Under the pieces are notes generated by a model. It searched no databases, was not told the origin of the DNA, and saw only the letters and a list, made by a program, of their open reading frames with translations. Below are positions 36,589-50,547 of a DNA stretch of 64,000 nt, piece after piece. The translations under genes and the position numbers were made by a program. This DNA comes from Trichoplax sp. H2 (Eukaryota > Placozoa > Uniplacotomia > Trichoplacea). The DNA lies in contig NOWV01000001.1 in NCBI GenBank assembly GCA_003344405.1, positions 434,001-498,000 of the forward strand. Reading direction: 5' to 3'. Position 1 is the first letter of the stretch. Each line of letters begins with the position of its first letter.

Positions 36589-39117
36589 TGTACAATGCGG
36601 CGATTTTTGCAAAAGGTCATTGGGAAGTTGAAAGTATCATAGATATTAATAATTCTAATGTAATAATTATAATAAACTCTTTCCAAACGTAAACTTCTCA
36701 TTTCTTCGTGTCCCAGAAAGTGTGTCAATCTACGCTGGTATAATATTGGATATGATAAGGAAGGTTATCGATTATAAAGCTACGGTAAACAATAATATTA
36801 ATCTGAGATGAGATTACAATATATATAATCTCTAGATTTGCTTCGTATAGTCATTAGACTACTTTATCGCTATATTTACACGTCAATGTCACTTTCGAGT
36901 AATGACTATGAAATAAAATACGCATTTTGTTCGAAAATTTTGACTTAGCTTGCAAGTCTCAAATATCGCTGGCTTTTTAGTAGTGCGATAAGTGGACAAG
37001 CATTCGTTAGTTTATTAATGTTATGCTTATGTGCTATGACTTGAGTCTTGAATTTAGAACGTAATTCAGCGCTCATATTATGGGTTTATACTCGTATGAT
37101 AACTTTACATGGATTTGGAGTTGTCTGAAAGCTGTGTAAAATCGCTAGACAAGTAGTAGCCACTGATTAGAATACGTTAGCTATCCTTATGCGTTGTAGA
37201 TAAAATTTTGAATATAGAATACAATTCTGTGTAAAGTGTATGAGTTAATATGAGTATTATAGCTGTACTGTACATACGAGATATTTAAAGTTATATGGAC
37301 GGCTGTATGAGTTGCTAATGGTAGCATGACATGATGAGTAGGGATTGCATGCTTAAAAATTTTTACCCCAGGTACCTGCTTACTGATAAGTTTCCTTTAG
37401 GATTGTATACTTTCGGTATACTCTGGAACGAACTAATTACTGCCTGTTTGTATTTGCCATTCAGTCATGTATGAGTTAGTGTGTGTTATGTTAATTATTA
37501 GGGTAGCTAGGGCATTAAAATTTAAAGTAGAATTTTCGACTAAAAACATTTTACTTCAAGCATGATATGGAAAATCGTCAATATGAGGCCAACAGGGACA
37601 GTACTCAGCTTAGAGCACAATCTTATTCGCGTACACCTCTATCATAGATAGTAGGATTTAGATCTACTTGCTACGCATTTTTGCGTATCGATATTGGAAT
37701 ATAGCAGCATGGACATTGATTTCAATGTCGTGTAACAGATACATCAAATGACTCATGATTGCGAATTCTTATTAACCTAGTGCCATACTCATCTTCTCTT
37801 ATATTTAATAAGCCGAAAGTTTGTAATTGTGAATACTGACAAATAAGACCTTGAAATTAGCGCAATTAAAAATTATCTATGCCGATTAAAACGTGAAACT
37901 TAAGCACTGTAATTGTGAATACAGCAGTGTTGTTAAAACTCCTCCAAATGTGTCGTATACTTGCTTGCCTGAGTTTATAGATATGGTGGAAACAGTACCA
38001 TAGTCGTCATACATGTAAGTACCTGTAATAAATGACATTTTGGCTGCCTATACCGTAATTAGATACCTGTGCAGAGTAAACTAAAGCATGCCGTCACAAT
38101 TGTAACAATCTAATAGGGAAATTCGTTTAATTTTGAAATATTTAAGAGTGGAGATCTTAGTCCACCGTTAGATAAAGTTTCGCTGATATTTTAAAATAGG
38201 TATTAGCTGACATTATATTTTTGTAATAACTACAAAAATGAATATGAAAGGACTGCTATTCTTTCATATATTATAAGTGAAAAATCAATAGCGAATCGGA
38301 GATGCAGCGCAATATTGTTTTATTTTATTATCCATGGAAATTTAGCGTACACTATTGCTCAAATATGATCAGCATTTACAGGAAAGTGATACTATTTAAA
38401 ACAAGTGAGATTATTACAGCATACCACTTGATAAGAAAATATTACATAATATTAGACCAGTGTTACAATATGCTGTCATACACTGTATTATTAAATATAG
38501 CCGTATTAACAAGGTTAATGCTACCCAAGCGCATCCGTGCAATATAATTATTTATTTGTTGAATCGGATAAAATTTACAATAATTATAACCATTCGTACG
38601 TACACTGTGTCTGGTGTATTAATCGGCTACTCTACAGAAGTGCAAAAAAGTAATATTTAGGCTAGTTTTTGCTAGTACACATACACTTATTCATCAGCAT
38701 GACCTGAAAAACTACTTATATATATACATGGCTTAACGACAGTAATTGCTAAGTATAATCTATTAGATTTGATATCGAATATCAAAATTAAAAAATTTTA
38801 AAGAATCTAAACTATTTTGAGTCGGCTTCGTTTATGATGACTGTAAACTGGTGAAAACTCTCATAATATTAGCTTGGTTGAAGGCTTATTGAGTCTTCTC
38901 TAATATTAAAATATGTTATATGATGGGCAATTAATTACAATGTTTAGTTTTACTGTCGTAATTACTATATATCTTAGCTATACAATGCATGCGTTAGGGC
39001 AAATATAAATCTCCGGTAGAAAATTTGAGAATTTTGAATTAGTAATCTAATTCCATTCCTTAACATAGTGTCATAATGATTACAGTTGTACAATATACAT
39101 GAGTAGTTTTCGTTACA
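36589..39117. other. intergenic spacer, no gene seen
   Basis: Non-coding sequence between the 3' end of the zDHHC gene and the convergent 3' end of ISCA1. The frames at 38302-38547 and 38460-38660 overlap in different registers and show no domain. Confidence 0.5.
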
Positions 39118-41734
39118 CTATTTGACACTAAAACTTTCGCCACAACCACAGGTACCAGTAATATTAGGGTTGTTAAATACAAAACCGCTATCCAAGATAT
39201 TTGAAGTGTAGTCCATTTCCGTACCAAGTATGGTTAATTGAGCCTTAGAGTCGATGTAAATCTTGACACCTAGAAGTATAGCAACATAATTAACATACAG
39301 ATGGTACACTATGCATTATACTTTTTTACTACTATGAGGAATTAATGCTTAGTGATAATGAAGTGAAGCAGATATCAAATACGCTATAAATTTTAAACAA
39401 CCACTCGTTTGAAGAAGATGATCAATTATTACATCGTATAATCTGAGGTAACATTGCTTGATAAATATTATGTACATGCAGCTAAATTAGAAGGCAATGA
39501 TAAGTGGCTATATATGCGTGGTTATAATTTACGAGAGTTGGAAAAATTATCTCTGAGTACAATATCGCTAAGTATTTACCGTCTTGGCTGACTTCTTCGT
39601 CAAATTTCTTCTTTGTGTCTGCATATTCAAGAGTATATTGAAGACCATTGCAGCCACGAGCGCGAACACCAATTCGCAACGCTGCCTGTAAACCAATGTA
39701 GTTATAGGTATAATTAATTGATTGATAGATTCAGACAATTTTGTTTCATGCTGTTAACGATTTTGAAGCGTAAACTAAAAATGCCTCTAATGTAGTCATC
39801 AAGTGCAGTATGGGTTAGCATTCTTTGGAGTTTCAAAAGATTCATGTTCATGTAAGTAGATTTAGTAGCAGCATGGACACTGAGCGAATAATTTGAAGTA
39901 TATGATTACTACTTTATTATTAATCAATAATGTACATTTTATATTTATTTGCGATTGTAGATAAGTAATTTACTAAAAAACACAATTCTAAAGCAATATC
40001 TGCCAGGATAACAAGGTGTAGCAAGCAAGTACGATCATTTGAGATTGCATTATTTGGCTGATAATTATCATAAGAAATAGTACTGTACTATAGTGTATCA
40101 AAGTAAAGACTCTTGTAACCTGAGATGTTTGATTGGCTTAAAATGAGTAGAAAGTATTTTATCTAGTATAATTGATAATTAAGAATACTCATTAGGACAT
40201 CGCTGTATTAGCGTTGTAGACGTCCGGCTAATTTATATTTGAATTATAATATAGCAAGGAATAATGACTTTTTAACCCAATTCTATTTCCGTAAAACAGT
40301 ATGAAGGCAAAAGGGAGCTTATTAATATTACAGACTAGCACAGGATTATAAATAGAACACTTACCATAGCAGGATTATTATTCATCAGTTCCATGACTTT
40401 ATCGACAGCGGCCCGTGTCTGTAATTCCAAAGCAAAACATAGCTACCGTTAATATAATGAAATGACGAGTGTCAGATTAAGCTATCTAGTTAGCTGCTCC
40501 ATTGAATATAAGTTTAGTAGCAGTAGACTATCCAGTATCAAGTGATTACAAGCGGATAGTGGGTGCATATTTTGATAGCTTTATTACTGTATTTCTAAAT
40601 TAGTGATAACCCTGTATATCTAAATTTGTGTTATACAGTCGGCATAATTCATTATAATAGAGTACGGTGTAATTATATCTAGAAGGCATCACTAGTCTCG
40701 AGAGTACTGTATAGCCTAAAGTGGTTTAGTGGGTACAGTATAGGATAAAATCATTGCCATCCAAGTTACGATTTTTGAATTGATCATCATTGTTGTATTT
40801 CCGCTGAGTCGAGTAACTGTCTATACGCTGTAGTATAGGGATGAAATACCAACTGTGCTCGTATCTTTGAATAGAAATTTGAATTATAGTGATACCACAG
40901 CGTCAAAATGAAATGGTGGATGATGGTCTATTTCCTCTTCAAGAGTGAATCCATATTTGAAAATTTACTTGAGTGTAGTCAGAGACTACAAAGAAGAAAA
41001 TGTCAGCAGTCTCTGACCAAGTCGTAATTAGGGATTGCACCTGGGTACTCGAGTAATTTAAATGGTGAATAGTAATGTCTTTTATTTATTTAAAATAATA
41101 CTGTACATTTACCAACACCAACCAATCCTATCTAATTCTGGATTGGTAAATTAGCGTAAGTCAGTCTTGAAATGATCGCTATTTTATATCATAGATGACT
41201 GTAACGAGTCGATGAAAAATAGACATTGCAATTGGATGTTGTCATGATGAAAATGTAGCTAGTGTACAGTACACCACAGTATCATGTATCAGATTGACTT
41301 TTCCGACCGACATTGATCATTCATCCTACCAGTTACAGTAGAATAGTGAAGAAATGATGCAAGACCAAAGTGGAATACTCCTTCTCTTCGAGTCGAGTGA
41401 CGATGATCAAGAGTGAAATAGATGATTGATTCTAAAGTTTGACAGTAGCTATATCGAAAGTGAAGTTGATACGAAGGCTAAAAAATAGGAATCAAGATTT
41501 TGGCCAGTTAGTAGAGTCTCCTTGGGCAATTTCCGCTAGTGTCAAAACATTCCATTGGAGTGACAGTGTGACCATTGGACTCGACTCCACTCATTCTGGC
41601 TCTTCTATCAATTCAATCTACTGTACAGTCTACACAGTTGAACATTGTTCAAAGCTTACCAGAGTTAAAGCTGCTCTTCTTGGGATAGTATTCCTTTGGC
41701 GTACAACTCGAATGCTTGCTCGTAGTGTTGCCAT
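39118..41734 (-). CDS. ISCA1: iron-sulfur cluster assembly protein ISCA1, mitochondrial
   Basis: Four exons with matching phases: 41734-41660, 40418-40365, 39685-39580, 39269-39118, giving 128 residues (human 129). It is an A-type scaffold or carrier that, with ISCA2 and IBA57, matures [4Fe-4S] proteins in mitochondria. The first exon encodes an Arg-rich, acid-free start (MATLRASIRVVRQR, then RRAALTL) like the human mitochondrial presequence. The core has RARGCNGLQYTLEY, KAQLTILGTEMDY, FVFNNPN and the terminal TGTCGCGESF. The three metal-binding cysteines (GCNG and CGCG) are present. The first intron is 1.2 kb. Nothing unusual is seen in the protein. Confidence 0.94.
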
Positions 41735-42867
41735 TCGCTTTTTTTTTTGCCAGATAGAACCTTAACTTAATCAATTCTGCTTTCGACCATTACTCGGTTT
41801 CAACGAGAGTCACGTACGCCGTATCGGATCAAGGGATAATAACTGTTCTCAAGTCCAAACCAGTACAGTAGTATGTACTGTACGTCCTATGGAATAACGC
41901 AACTTTACACTGTAGACTGAGTACTGTAGGTGGAGTTGTACTGTATCAACAGGAATGATGTCAGTCTGTACCGGTCTGTTAAAGCACTTTTGTTCTGGTT
42001 TGACCGGTTTTAGCCATGATGCTGAGCTGGCGACTGGAGTAGAATGCGGCCCATTGAATCAAGCGTTTTCTATACGGTACACCATTTCTCCGAGTAGTGA
42101 GCAAGTAAGCAGTATATGCCACTTGAATAGAATTGATCCGAGACATTTCTGTCAATAATAATTTGCTGAATGTCTCAAGTGATCTAGTTATTATTATTAT
42201 GATTCATCTGATGTGAGATGTTGATGAATTAAACCGATTTAGTCCAGTGTACGATTGGTTATTGGCTGTAAAACAGTCTACAGTACAGTATATTTTGGGG
42301 GAACTAGACTTCACTATTGTAAAGTACAGTAGAGTACATACTCTACAGTGCGCTGTACTTGGCATGATATCATTACTGAGCAAGTAATTGCATAAAGTAG
42401 ACACTATATCATTATCAGTTACGAATATTTGGATTCAATAAAGAAGACATTCCATTTTTTAAATCATGGCAGCGGTGTAACATAATGCGTTCAATTCTTT
42501 TTTGTATGCCATTTTTGAATCAGTAAACAATGACGTCATAGCTTATACTGTAATTCTCCAAAAAGCACTGTGGACCACCCCAAAATTACTGTAAAATGGC
42601 TGCCTCAGTAAAAATAACGGTCCGCCATTCAAACGATTATTTTACTATCTATTGGCATAGTACAGTACTGTACGCTCATGTTATGATGAGAATCTATCTT
42701 CGTAGATATCCTTCTATGGGTATATAGAAATACTATACTGTACAGGAATTTCAACGGAATTCAACTTTGATTTTTTAACGAAGGGGAGACATCGAAAATA
42801 ATCAGATTGTACTGTAGAGTTGACACTCAGTACTGTACTCTGCACCTGTGCTTCGGTCCTTTTATAC

Positions 42868-42925
42868 AGTACAGTACAGTACAGTACAGTACCATAGATG
42901 GACTGCAAGGAAAATACTGTACTGT
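42868..42925. repeat. pentamer microsatellite (TACAG)n with inverted partner
   Basis: TACAG repeated about five times (42876-42892 area) is followed by TACTGTACTGTACC about 30 bp later, the reverse complement of the same pentamer. It belongs to a family of such clusters between about 40 kb and the right end of the window. Confidence 0.7.
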
Positions 42926-43589
42926 ACCAGTTTTTCTTCTCTAGCAGTCCATGACTACTAATTTCTGACCCTCTCCTGTTGGGATAAAATACTGCACGGG
43001 GACTTCTCGACCGTATTTACTTCCCTCTACTCTTTCCTGTATTTTAATCAAGGCTCCAAACAATGATATTGTCCATTGTGCTCAAGCTGTTCATCCTAAT
43101 ATAATATTAATGAAATCCTGTATTTAAAATGCTCATAGTAGAGATAAAAAAAAAAAAAGGAAAATTTGTTGACTAGTTCTTGCAACTATCATACAGTACA
43201 GTACTGTATAGTGAGCGATGGACATCAAAAATTGGGTAGAAATTTGAAACGGGCAAAATATTTAGTCAAGTGCAGGATACTGGTATGTATGGTACTAATC
43301 CAGCAGTAAGGTTGTACCTCGTACCAGTTATCATCATTCGATTGGACTCAAAATACAGTAGTTGGAGAAGTTTCTTCTATCGATCATCAATTTGCCCTAA
43401 CACAGCCGCCAAGGATCGCCATCAGGCGTTTCTTCAATATCCATGGCCGTACACTAGGCAGGATTGTTAATCGATATCATATGTTTTTTAATAGATAATT
43501 CTGATTGGCCAGATGATTGAAAAATTAAGATGGGCCCATTGCATTATACAGTACTTCACTACAAATCTCTTCTATTAATAATAAGGTTC

Positions 43590-43915
43590 ATTAATTCCGA
43601 TACAGTGCGAGGGCAAGCTCTTGCAACGAAGAGAGTAATAACAATTCCATGATAAAGTTATTATTAATGATACTATTATCAATGATATACATGCTATTAT
43701 TGATCTGATACAGTGCTAGGGCAAGCTCTTACAAAAAAGAGAGTAACAATTCCATGATAAAGCTATTAATGATATACATGCTATTATTATTATAATTATA
43801 ATTATTGATCTTATACAGTGCTATCACTGCTAAGGCAAGCTCTTACAAAACTGCTATGGCAAGCTCTTACAAGAAAGAGAGTAATCATTCCATAATAAAG
43901 CTATTAATAATAAAT
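43590..43915. repeat. three tandem copies of a unit of about 110 bp
   Basis: Each copy runs GATACAGTGCTAGGGCAAGC, TCTTACAA, AAGAGAGTAA, CAATTCCATGATAAAG and CTATTAATGATATAC. Copies start near 43600, 43709 and 43813. The third has a further internal duplication of GCTAAGGCAAGCTCTTACAA. Non-coding. Confidence 0.7.
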
Positions 43916-44371
43916 AAATTCATTAAATGAATTGTTACTTGAATGATAGAATGATACAGTACACTGTACAGTACGTAGTACAATATTAATTAGGAAGAGG
44001 ACTAATTGTAATATTGATATAGAAGAATAAACTCATCTGGTTTTTTAATTCAGTAATACCCTAAACATTATCCACTGTCCAGTATAGTGTACTGTACAGT
44101 ACAGTTCAGTAGCTAATCATCCTAATTTAATTTAATAGAAGACTTGCATAGCGTGATTGGAAAGTTACTGTACGGAGTCAATAGTAAATAGGCGTACACT
44201 AGTAGTCAAATGATGACAATATTGATTGTTATTGATAACATACTTTAGAAATTACACAGTTCGACCTCTATTTTATTGGATCGCTGCTCTAACTAGGCCT
44301 TTACATTTATTAGCCAAATACGTTATACGAAGCGAGGGGGTATTCAACAAAGTGAGGAAATAATTCCAATC

Positions 44372-47300
44372 ATGAAATCGGAAAATTCTAAACTTCTTGT
44401 CGATTTCTTGGTGACACTCGTGACTGGCTTTTGTATTTTATTCATTCAAACATTGGCTACTCCTAGTCATCGTGGGTTTTTCTGCAATGATGATTCTATT
44501 AAATATCCATACAAGCCTCATAGTACTGTGCCCAATATAGTTTTAATCCTTATGGACATTCTCTATCCTACGATTATGGTAAGTTTGTATCTAGATAAAC
44601 TTGACGTACAGTTCATCCAGTATACTGTGTTGAACGAGTAGTTCGTTATTCTCCCTTCCCCTGGTTCCCCCAATTTATCGGAAAATATCGATGACCAAAT
44701 CGTCATCGCTAGCTAGATAAGCTTAATCTTAAGCCGAAATTGTTTCTCTTTTAAAAATTAAAGTTGAACATTTATCTGATAACGAAAAAGTATTCATACA
44801 TTTTATACAATAAAAATCATTGAAATAAAGCCTACCATTCTATCAAGTGTCTATCAGTATAAAGATAGGCCTTTCTCTTCTTTTTTATTCTCAGTTTTAC
44901 CTATGCGTAATAGTAATTAATTATCTAGATCAAACAGTGTTGTGCAATCTTTCTCAATTATACTGGTTCTAAAACTATTTTGCAATGTTTTATGAATTGT
45001 TTTGAATTACTTGTACAGTACTCTTACTGTATTTCATCAAGCTGTAGGATTAGTGTTCTATCTTGTGCATAGTAATGTAGTCGTCGGGGAAAAAATTATA
45101 TTCTATTGCAAACAATACATGAAAATACAGTACGTGAGAAAGTATGGCAGGCTATAAAATAGTTGAATATTCTGAAGAGTACAGTATCGACTTATTGTTA
45201 CAACGGTTGTTCCAGTAGAAAGCTGTATACGATTCATTTTTATCAAATTGGTGGAAAGTAAATAAATACAACTGAATGATCGAATTGGCATCACGCCTTT
45301 TAAAGTTGGATAGAAGTTCGAATCTGGATTTTGTTGTTTATTTTCACCTTGTGTTGCAATTTGTGGAAAAGTAGCGGCGATGCGGTTTAAATGATACAGT
45401 AAATGCATGTGTATCTCGAGGATATTATAATGCACGTATGTGTTAGTGTTATCTCTAAAAACGAGAAAAAGGGACTGTCACACTCATTGCCGCTCCGCTA
45501 CCACGTATAAACTAATCTTTATTCTTATCCTCTAGGAGATTTGTATGATTCATAAGTGTATCTGTTGATAGATACGAACCGAAATAAAACTAATCATAGA
45601 CAGTCATACAACTACTCTTGAAAATGTATGAGACAAGTAGACTAACACCATACATGTGGTACCAAACAAACTGTAAACCGTAACAGTTAGTAAAGCACAA
45701 ATGATGTCAGAAATTGACCTTTCTACATTAAATTAAATTTTTAGCAGTATTACAAGCGTTACTTGATGTCACTTCAAAGACTACACATTTCGGAATTGTA
45801 CCAAGATGTAAAATTATTACAGAAATGTTGTTTAACATCAATAGCCAGCCGTGGGGCAGACGATACAATCAAAAGTATCAGGATTTATCTACTTTACTAC
45901 AATGTTAATCTGTCGTTAGTTTAGCAATTGTTTTAATTTATTTCACTTTTCAAATACGTAACACAACAGGATAAAATTGGACTACTGTTTTTATTCAACG
46001 TAGCAAAAACTAACATTACAACACATTTCAGTAATTGAGTAGTATTGCAACTTTCTGCAATGCTACATAGTAAGATACGTAATTTCTCTAGTAATAGAAT
46101 TGCAAATAAAATAATTTTCCATTACGGTAGGGATACGAGTATAACTTAAACCATTGATCCGTTAACTTTGTAAATTCCCCTTTTTTTTCATATTTCAGTA
46201 TTTATCAATACGGTACTGAAAATGTAAATACAGTTAGCACAGTATGTGAAGACTGTACCAATATAATTGGACCGGATATTACAGCATAGTTACCCATAAC
46301 AATACAGTTAATGATTTCATTTTTAAGGCTTTTCACAATTTTAAGCAACAAGCCTTTATTAATTAATTAATACTTATTTTATCATTTTATAACATTCTCT
46401 TCTGTTAATACATAATTATTACTTATGATTATCATTAGATTTTTACCTTCGAAACGCTTAAAAATAAATTCCCCACAAATTCAATGCCTGGTAACCCTCT
46501 CTCGGGACAATGTCGATTTACGCGATATACTTGGAACCTGATCTTAAGCATGCTATTTGGTTTGGCTACCACTTTCGTTTTAACTGATTCCGCCAAGTTT
46601 CTTGTAGGCAGTTTACGCCCAAACTTTTTGGCTCTTTGTCAGCCGGATTTTAGCAAAATTAACTGTAGTGTAGGTTATGTCACTCAATATACTTGCTTGG
46701 GAACTCAAACTAGACAAATAAAAGATGCTCGGTAAGCAATGCTTTTAGTCTTTTGCGTACACTTGATAGATTTTTTCTCAGAATCGAGTAGTACAGTATA
46801 CTGTACAGTAAGTAGATGCGTATACGCACCAGTTTACATTAAACGCACAATACTACGGTCATAGGGATGTAAGTAAACTATAGGTCTTAAATATACACCA
46901 CACCCACTATACCATACTATATACAGTATATATATCTTATTAATTTATCATTGAATTATTTCGCTTATGTTATAAAATCATATTGATCTGTTAGATTATC
47001 ATTTCCGTCTGGTCACGCATCCACTAGTGCTTATGCTATGGTATTCAGTGCGGTAAGTTTTGTACAAAATGCCTTTCTTGAGTATTACTCAACAGGCAAC
47101 AGTACATGCTAAATCTAGTGCCAAACTGAAATTTAGAGATAGTAATCACTGATAGCCTACGAACATAACTCCATCTAATCGATATGGTGCAAATTTTCAG
47201 ATTTACCTAGAATCTGTTTGGAAGTGGAAAAATTTAACGGCTCTCAAGGGTCTTTTGCAAGGAATATCCCTCTTATTGACTTGGTTATGCGGGTTATCCC

Positions 47301-47903
47301 GTGTTCATGATTATCGCCATCGATGGATTGATGTACTGACTGGTTTTATTCTTGGTATATCTATTGCATTTTTCACGGTAAATACGTGATTTGTAGATTA
47401 CATGCCATAACAATACAGAATGCAGTAAACTAGAGTCAAAGTGTGATTATAGTATAATACTAGTCCTCAATACGGTTGCTAGGTCATCGTCTTGTTTACT
47501 TTCTAATACATTGTATGCTAGACAGTATAATATTTATAGCGGTATATACTGTACATTGTATTAGTGGCTGTTAACAATTACGTTTTATAACGAATGATGT
47601 GCATTATAGCCTTTAGGTATAACGTAGTTTGCAGGTAAATTAATATCTAGAATACCGTTTTTTAACTCGTAGGCATTTAAGGCTTTAAATCTGTTGCATG
47701 ATAGTCTTTAGGTATAACGTAGTTTTTCAGGTGACTAACTATCTGAAATACTTCTTCTTAAATCGCAGGCAATGAAGATTTGCAATTTAAATCTGTTCGA
47801 AAACAATGGTGAAAAAAATAAGACTGAAGTTGATGCTATTACTTTCGTTGAAAGTAACCCTGTAGATTTAGAACGAAAACAAGCAAGAACCTTTGCCGAT
47901 GAT
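44372..47903 (+). CDS. lipid phosphate phosphatase (phospholipid phosphatase family)
   Basis: Five exons with agreeing phases: 44372-44578, 46439-46731, 46995-47052, 47201-47377, 47769-47903, giving 289 residues, normal for the PLPP1-3 family. It is a six-pass membrane enzyme that dephosphorylates phosphatidate, lysophosphatidate and related lipids on the outer or lumenal face. The N-terminus has HRGFFCNDDSIKYP as in animal PLPPs. All three catalytic motifs are intact: KFLVGSLRP (K122-P130), PSGH (171-174) and SRVHDYRHRWID (S219-D230). SKINCS matches the family's first extracellular loop. The tail after the last membrane segment is short and hydrophilic. The intron before the last exon contains a duplicate of its 3' splice junction. 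Orthology to a single PLPP is not assigned. Confidence 0.94.
47611..47800 (+). repeat. tandem duplication spanning 3' splice site and exon start
   Basis: A 95-bp unit beginning CTTTAGGTATAACGTAGTTT occurs at 47611 and again at 47706. Each copy ends in a pyrimidine-rich acceptor followed by the exon start: ACTCGTAG^GCATTTAAGGC (47673) in the upstream copy and AATCGCAG^GCAATGAAGAT (47769) in the real one. Both are followed by TTTAAATCTGTT. In the phase used by the gene, the upstream copy opens with GCA TTT AAG GCT TTA AAT. Confidence 0.75.
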
Positions 47904-48444
47904 AACGATGAAAGACCAATCTAGTTAGACTAAGAGAAACAGCTACGTTAGATGTCGTTTCTCTATATTAAATCTTAAAATCTAAATACAAAGAGTCGAG
48001 TACTTGCTATCTCATTAATGCCTCCGATATGATAACAGATATAGCAATACAATAACTTTTTCGCTCAACCACGTAATTACTTTTATTAATTGTACCTGGA
48101 ATATTTATCTTAGCGAAGGTAAAAATTGATGCAAAGTTACATAGTTATAATGTAGGCATGTTTATTCCATTGTTTTAATAAAATTGTAATCTACGTAAAT
48201 AGTTGTTCTGAAATCTTGTTCACTAAAATGCATAGTCGTATGCAAGGCTATAAGATCATACTAAAATAAATAAAAAATAGGTAGCAATTTTACAGTTACA
48301 GTAGCACAATTACGAAATTTCAAAGATAGTCTCTTTGAATATAACTTTAGATCACAATTAGCTCTTTGTTGGAATATATCAATATCGAAATATGCAAGAT
48401 TCGTCTAAATGAAATGGCTGTGTTGTGGATAAAACTGTTGTGTT
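47904..48444. other. spacer between convergent genes
   Basis: This 541-bp AT-rich stretch lies between the tail-to-tail ends of the lipid phosphatase (+) and PET100 (-). It should hold both 3' untranslated regions and poly(A) signals. Nothing else is seen. Confidence 0.5.
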
Positions 48445-50547
48445 CTATTCTTTGTTATCAGAATTTTTTCTCATTGCTCTTTTTTCCTCTAGCATTTTTT
48501 GCCTAAGCTCTTTCATACCAATATAACTACCAGGCAATTTCTAAAAATACCAATAACTAGTTTAATTATTTAGAAATAATATTGTTGAAATAAAAGAATT
48601 TCAATAGTACTAATAGATGAGATAGAATATTGATTATTACCCGTCCTTCTTCTCCCAATTCATAAATCTTAGCCTGTAAGATATCGAAACAACGTATCAA
48701 TTTGTTTTAATGCAGTATCTTCAGCATAGAACAAAACTAATTATTTTGATAATGAAATTTGTTACTATATCTGAAAGTTAGCGAAAAACAAGTTATACGC
48801 GCAGCTACCATAATACAAATAATATCAATACTAATTAAAATGTGCAATAAATTGAAACATCTCTATGTATTTAATAGCTTCATTTTCAAACGTTAACCGA
48901 ATACTAGAAGATTAGAAGTAATTGATGTACATTGTACAGATGCATAGTATATGATTCAAAACTGAGACGTGCTAAATTGATTGTTATTTCCTACTGCGTA
49001 TGTACCTCAGTTGAAGGAATAATAGTACACAAATTTCTATCTTTGTATGTTAAAAAATAATTTTATAAGCTTCTGGCATCAATCCGAACTATAATGGTTA
49101 GTATCCACTCATGCTGCATTAAAATTTAGTCTATGATAATTGCATGCTGTGCAATGAAATTTCTACAGCTGAATTGGCCTTAAATTATGTTTTACAGTAT
49201 AATATTTAATACGTGCTCTTTAAATTTCATTCTCATAAATTTACCCGTTTATTTTCTACCCATTTTTCATACCAATCAGGTTTATTAAAATAGTAGAATA
49301 TAGCAACAGGGAAGAAGACATAAATAGTCATCTGTAAAATGAAAAGCAACAAATTATATAAATATCATATAGATGCTTTAAAATTTTTAAACTGGTTTTT
49401 ACCAACTTCGTAAACTACCTTACATAATAGCTTACGTTATAATCTAGAATCAATCGAAGACTTTCTACCTCCTATAAACTTACTATAGCGCTTTTCTTGG
49501 TGATACAATTATTTCAAAATTAAGGGAATACAACATTACCCGAAACAAGCTTTATCTTACTATGTTTATAGCGTTAATTAGATTTTCTCTCAGAATAACG
49601 TTTCACTTTATTACGTATGCAAGATTTGTAGTTAAAAGCTATTTACATTTTACTATCTCCTGTACTAGAGATTGTCTATCGAATGTTTCAAAATATTAAA
49701 TTAATACCGATATATAAAAGTATAAATCGTATGATTTTGAACACTATACAGTAGATCCGGCAATTATAAAGTGATAACATAGGTTTTTAGAATAATTTAT
49801 GAGCATGACCAGTCGAATATTATGTATGATTTAGACGGAATAAGAGGTTGAATATGGATTTGTGGTCTAAACTGGAATTTAGCAACGAGAAATGAAACGC
49901 ATACTAGACGGTATTATTACTGCAAAGAAGTTACACGCGTATGTAGATTACTGTTGATTTGCACGATTTCCTAGAAGTGATATTGCAGCTAAGCGCCTGG
50001 GCTGTAGGATTTGCAATTTCTTCTGCTTAGGATTATTCTAATTTAGAAGTACGAGTATACACTGCACTGGCCTACGTATCTCCAGCTTTTAGCTTTCTAT
50101 AACGCATACTCAAAGACATTAATGCCAGTTGGATACCTAAAAGCCTTGACTGAACTCTTATCTTAACATCATAAATACTGTACATGTAAGACTAGTTTGA
50201 TCATTGGTAAATTGCTTTCTCATGAAGTCACTGGCTGATCAATGTGCATCCTAACTAGCCACATGATTTGGTCCCTAAATGCACTTAAGAACTAAATTTA
50301 TTCTGTTGTACTCTACACGCACTAATGGAAAGTGTACGAAATTCACCGGCTGATATCATACCGTCAATACTAGGTCCCTTGCCAAATACTGTGTAAGGAT
50401 CTCTAGTCCATACTTTTCCAAAATCTACTTATTATATATAAGGATATACTGTACCATGACGGTTTATAGTGCTGCAAGTAATCAATGTAGCATTACGGTA
50501 TAATGGAAGGGTTTACTTACGCGAAATAGCTCAATCTTGTTTCCCAT
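48445..50547 (-). CDS. PET100: PET100-like cytochrome c oxidase assembly factor
   Basis: Four small exons with all joins in phase 0: 50547-50521, 49331-49245, 48673-48641, 48540-48445, giving 80 residues (human 73). PET100 sits in the mitochondrial inner membrane facing the intermembrane space and is needed to assemble respiratory complex IV. The order of features matches the family: MGNKIELFR, a single membrane segment (MTIYVFFPVAIFYYF), the NKPDWYEKW patch (human version has NQAEWFE) and a charged Lys/Glu/Arg-rich tail (ELRQKMLEEKRAMRK). The exons of 27, 87, 33 and 96 bp are too small to stand out as long open frames. The assignment rests on motif order, because the family is short. Confidence 0.88.

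Larger units (their letters stand above)
41735..44371. other. spacer between ISCA1 and the phosphatase, pentamer-rich
   Basis: This is the shared upstream region of two divergent genes (ISCA1 to the left, phosphatase to the right). It is slightly GC-richer near 41735-42150. At about 42593 there is AAAATGGCTGCC and at about 42617 an opposed GTCCGCCATTC, both YY1-like. Pentamer (TACAG/CTGTA) clusters occur at 42285-42360, 42658-42675, 42805-42925, 43190-43210 and 43960-43985. Frames at 41955-42158, 42714-42908 and 43270-43470 show no domain. Confidence 0.45.

Noticed and set aside
41439-41765. 108-codon + strand frame
   Set aside because: It overlaps the first exon of ISCA1 on the other strand (41734-41660), which has strong homology support. 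The + frame shows no domain.
45290-45335. GTTCGAATCTGG resembling a tRNA B box
   Set aside because: No matching A box, acceptor stem or anticodon arm could be folded around it.
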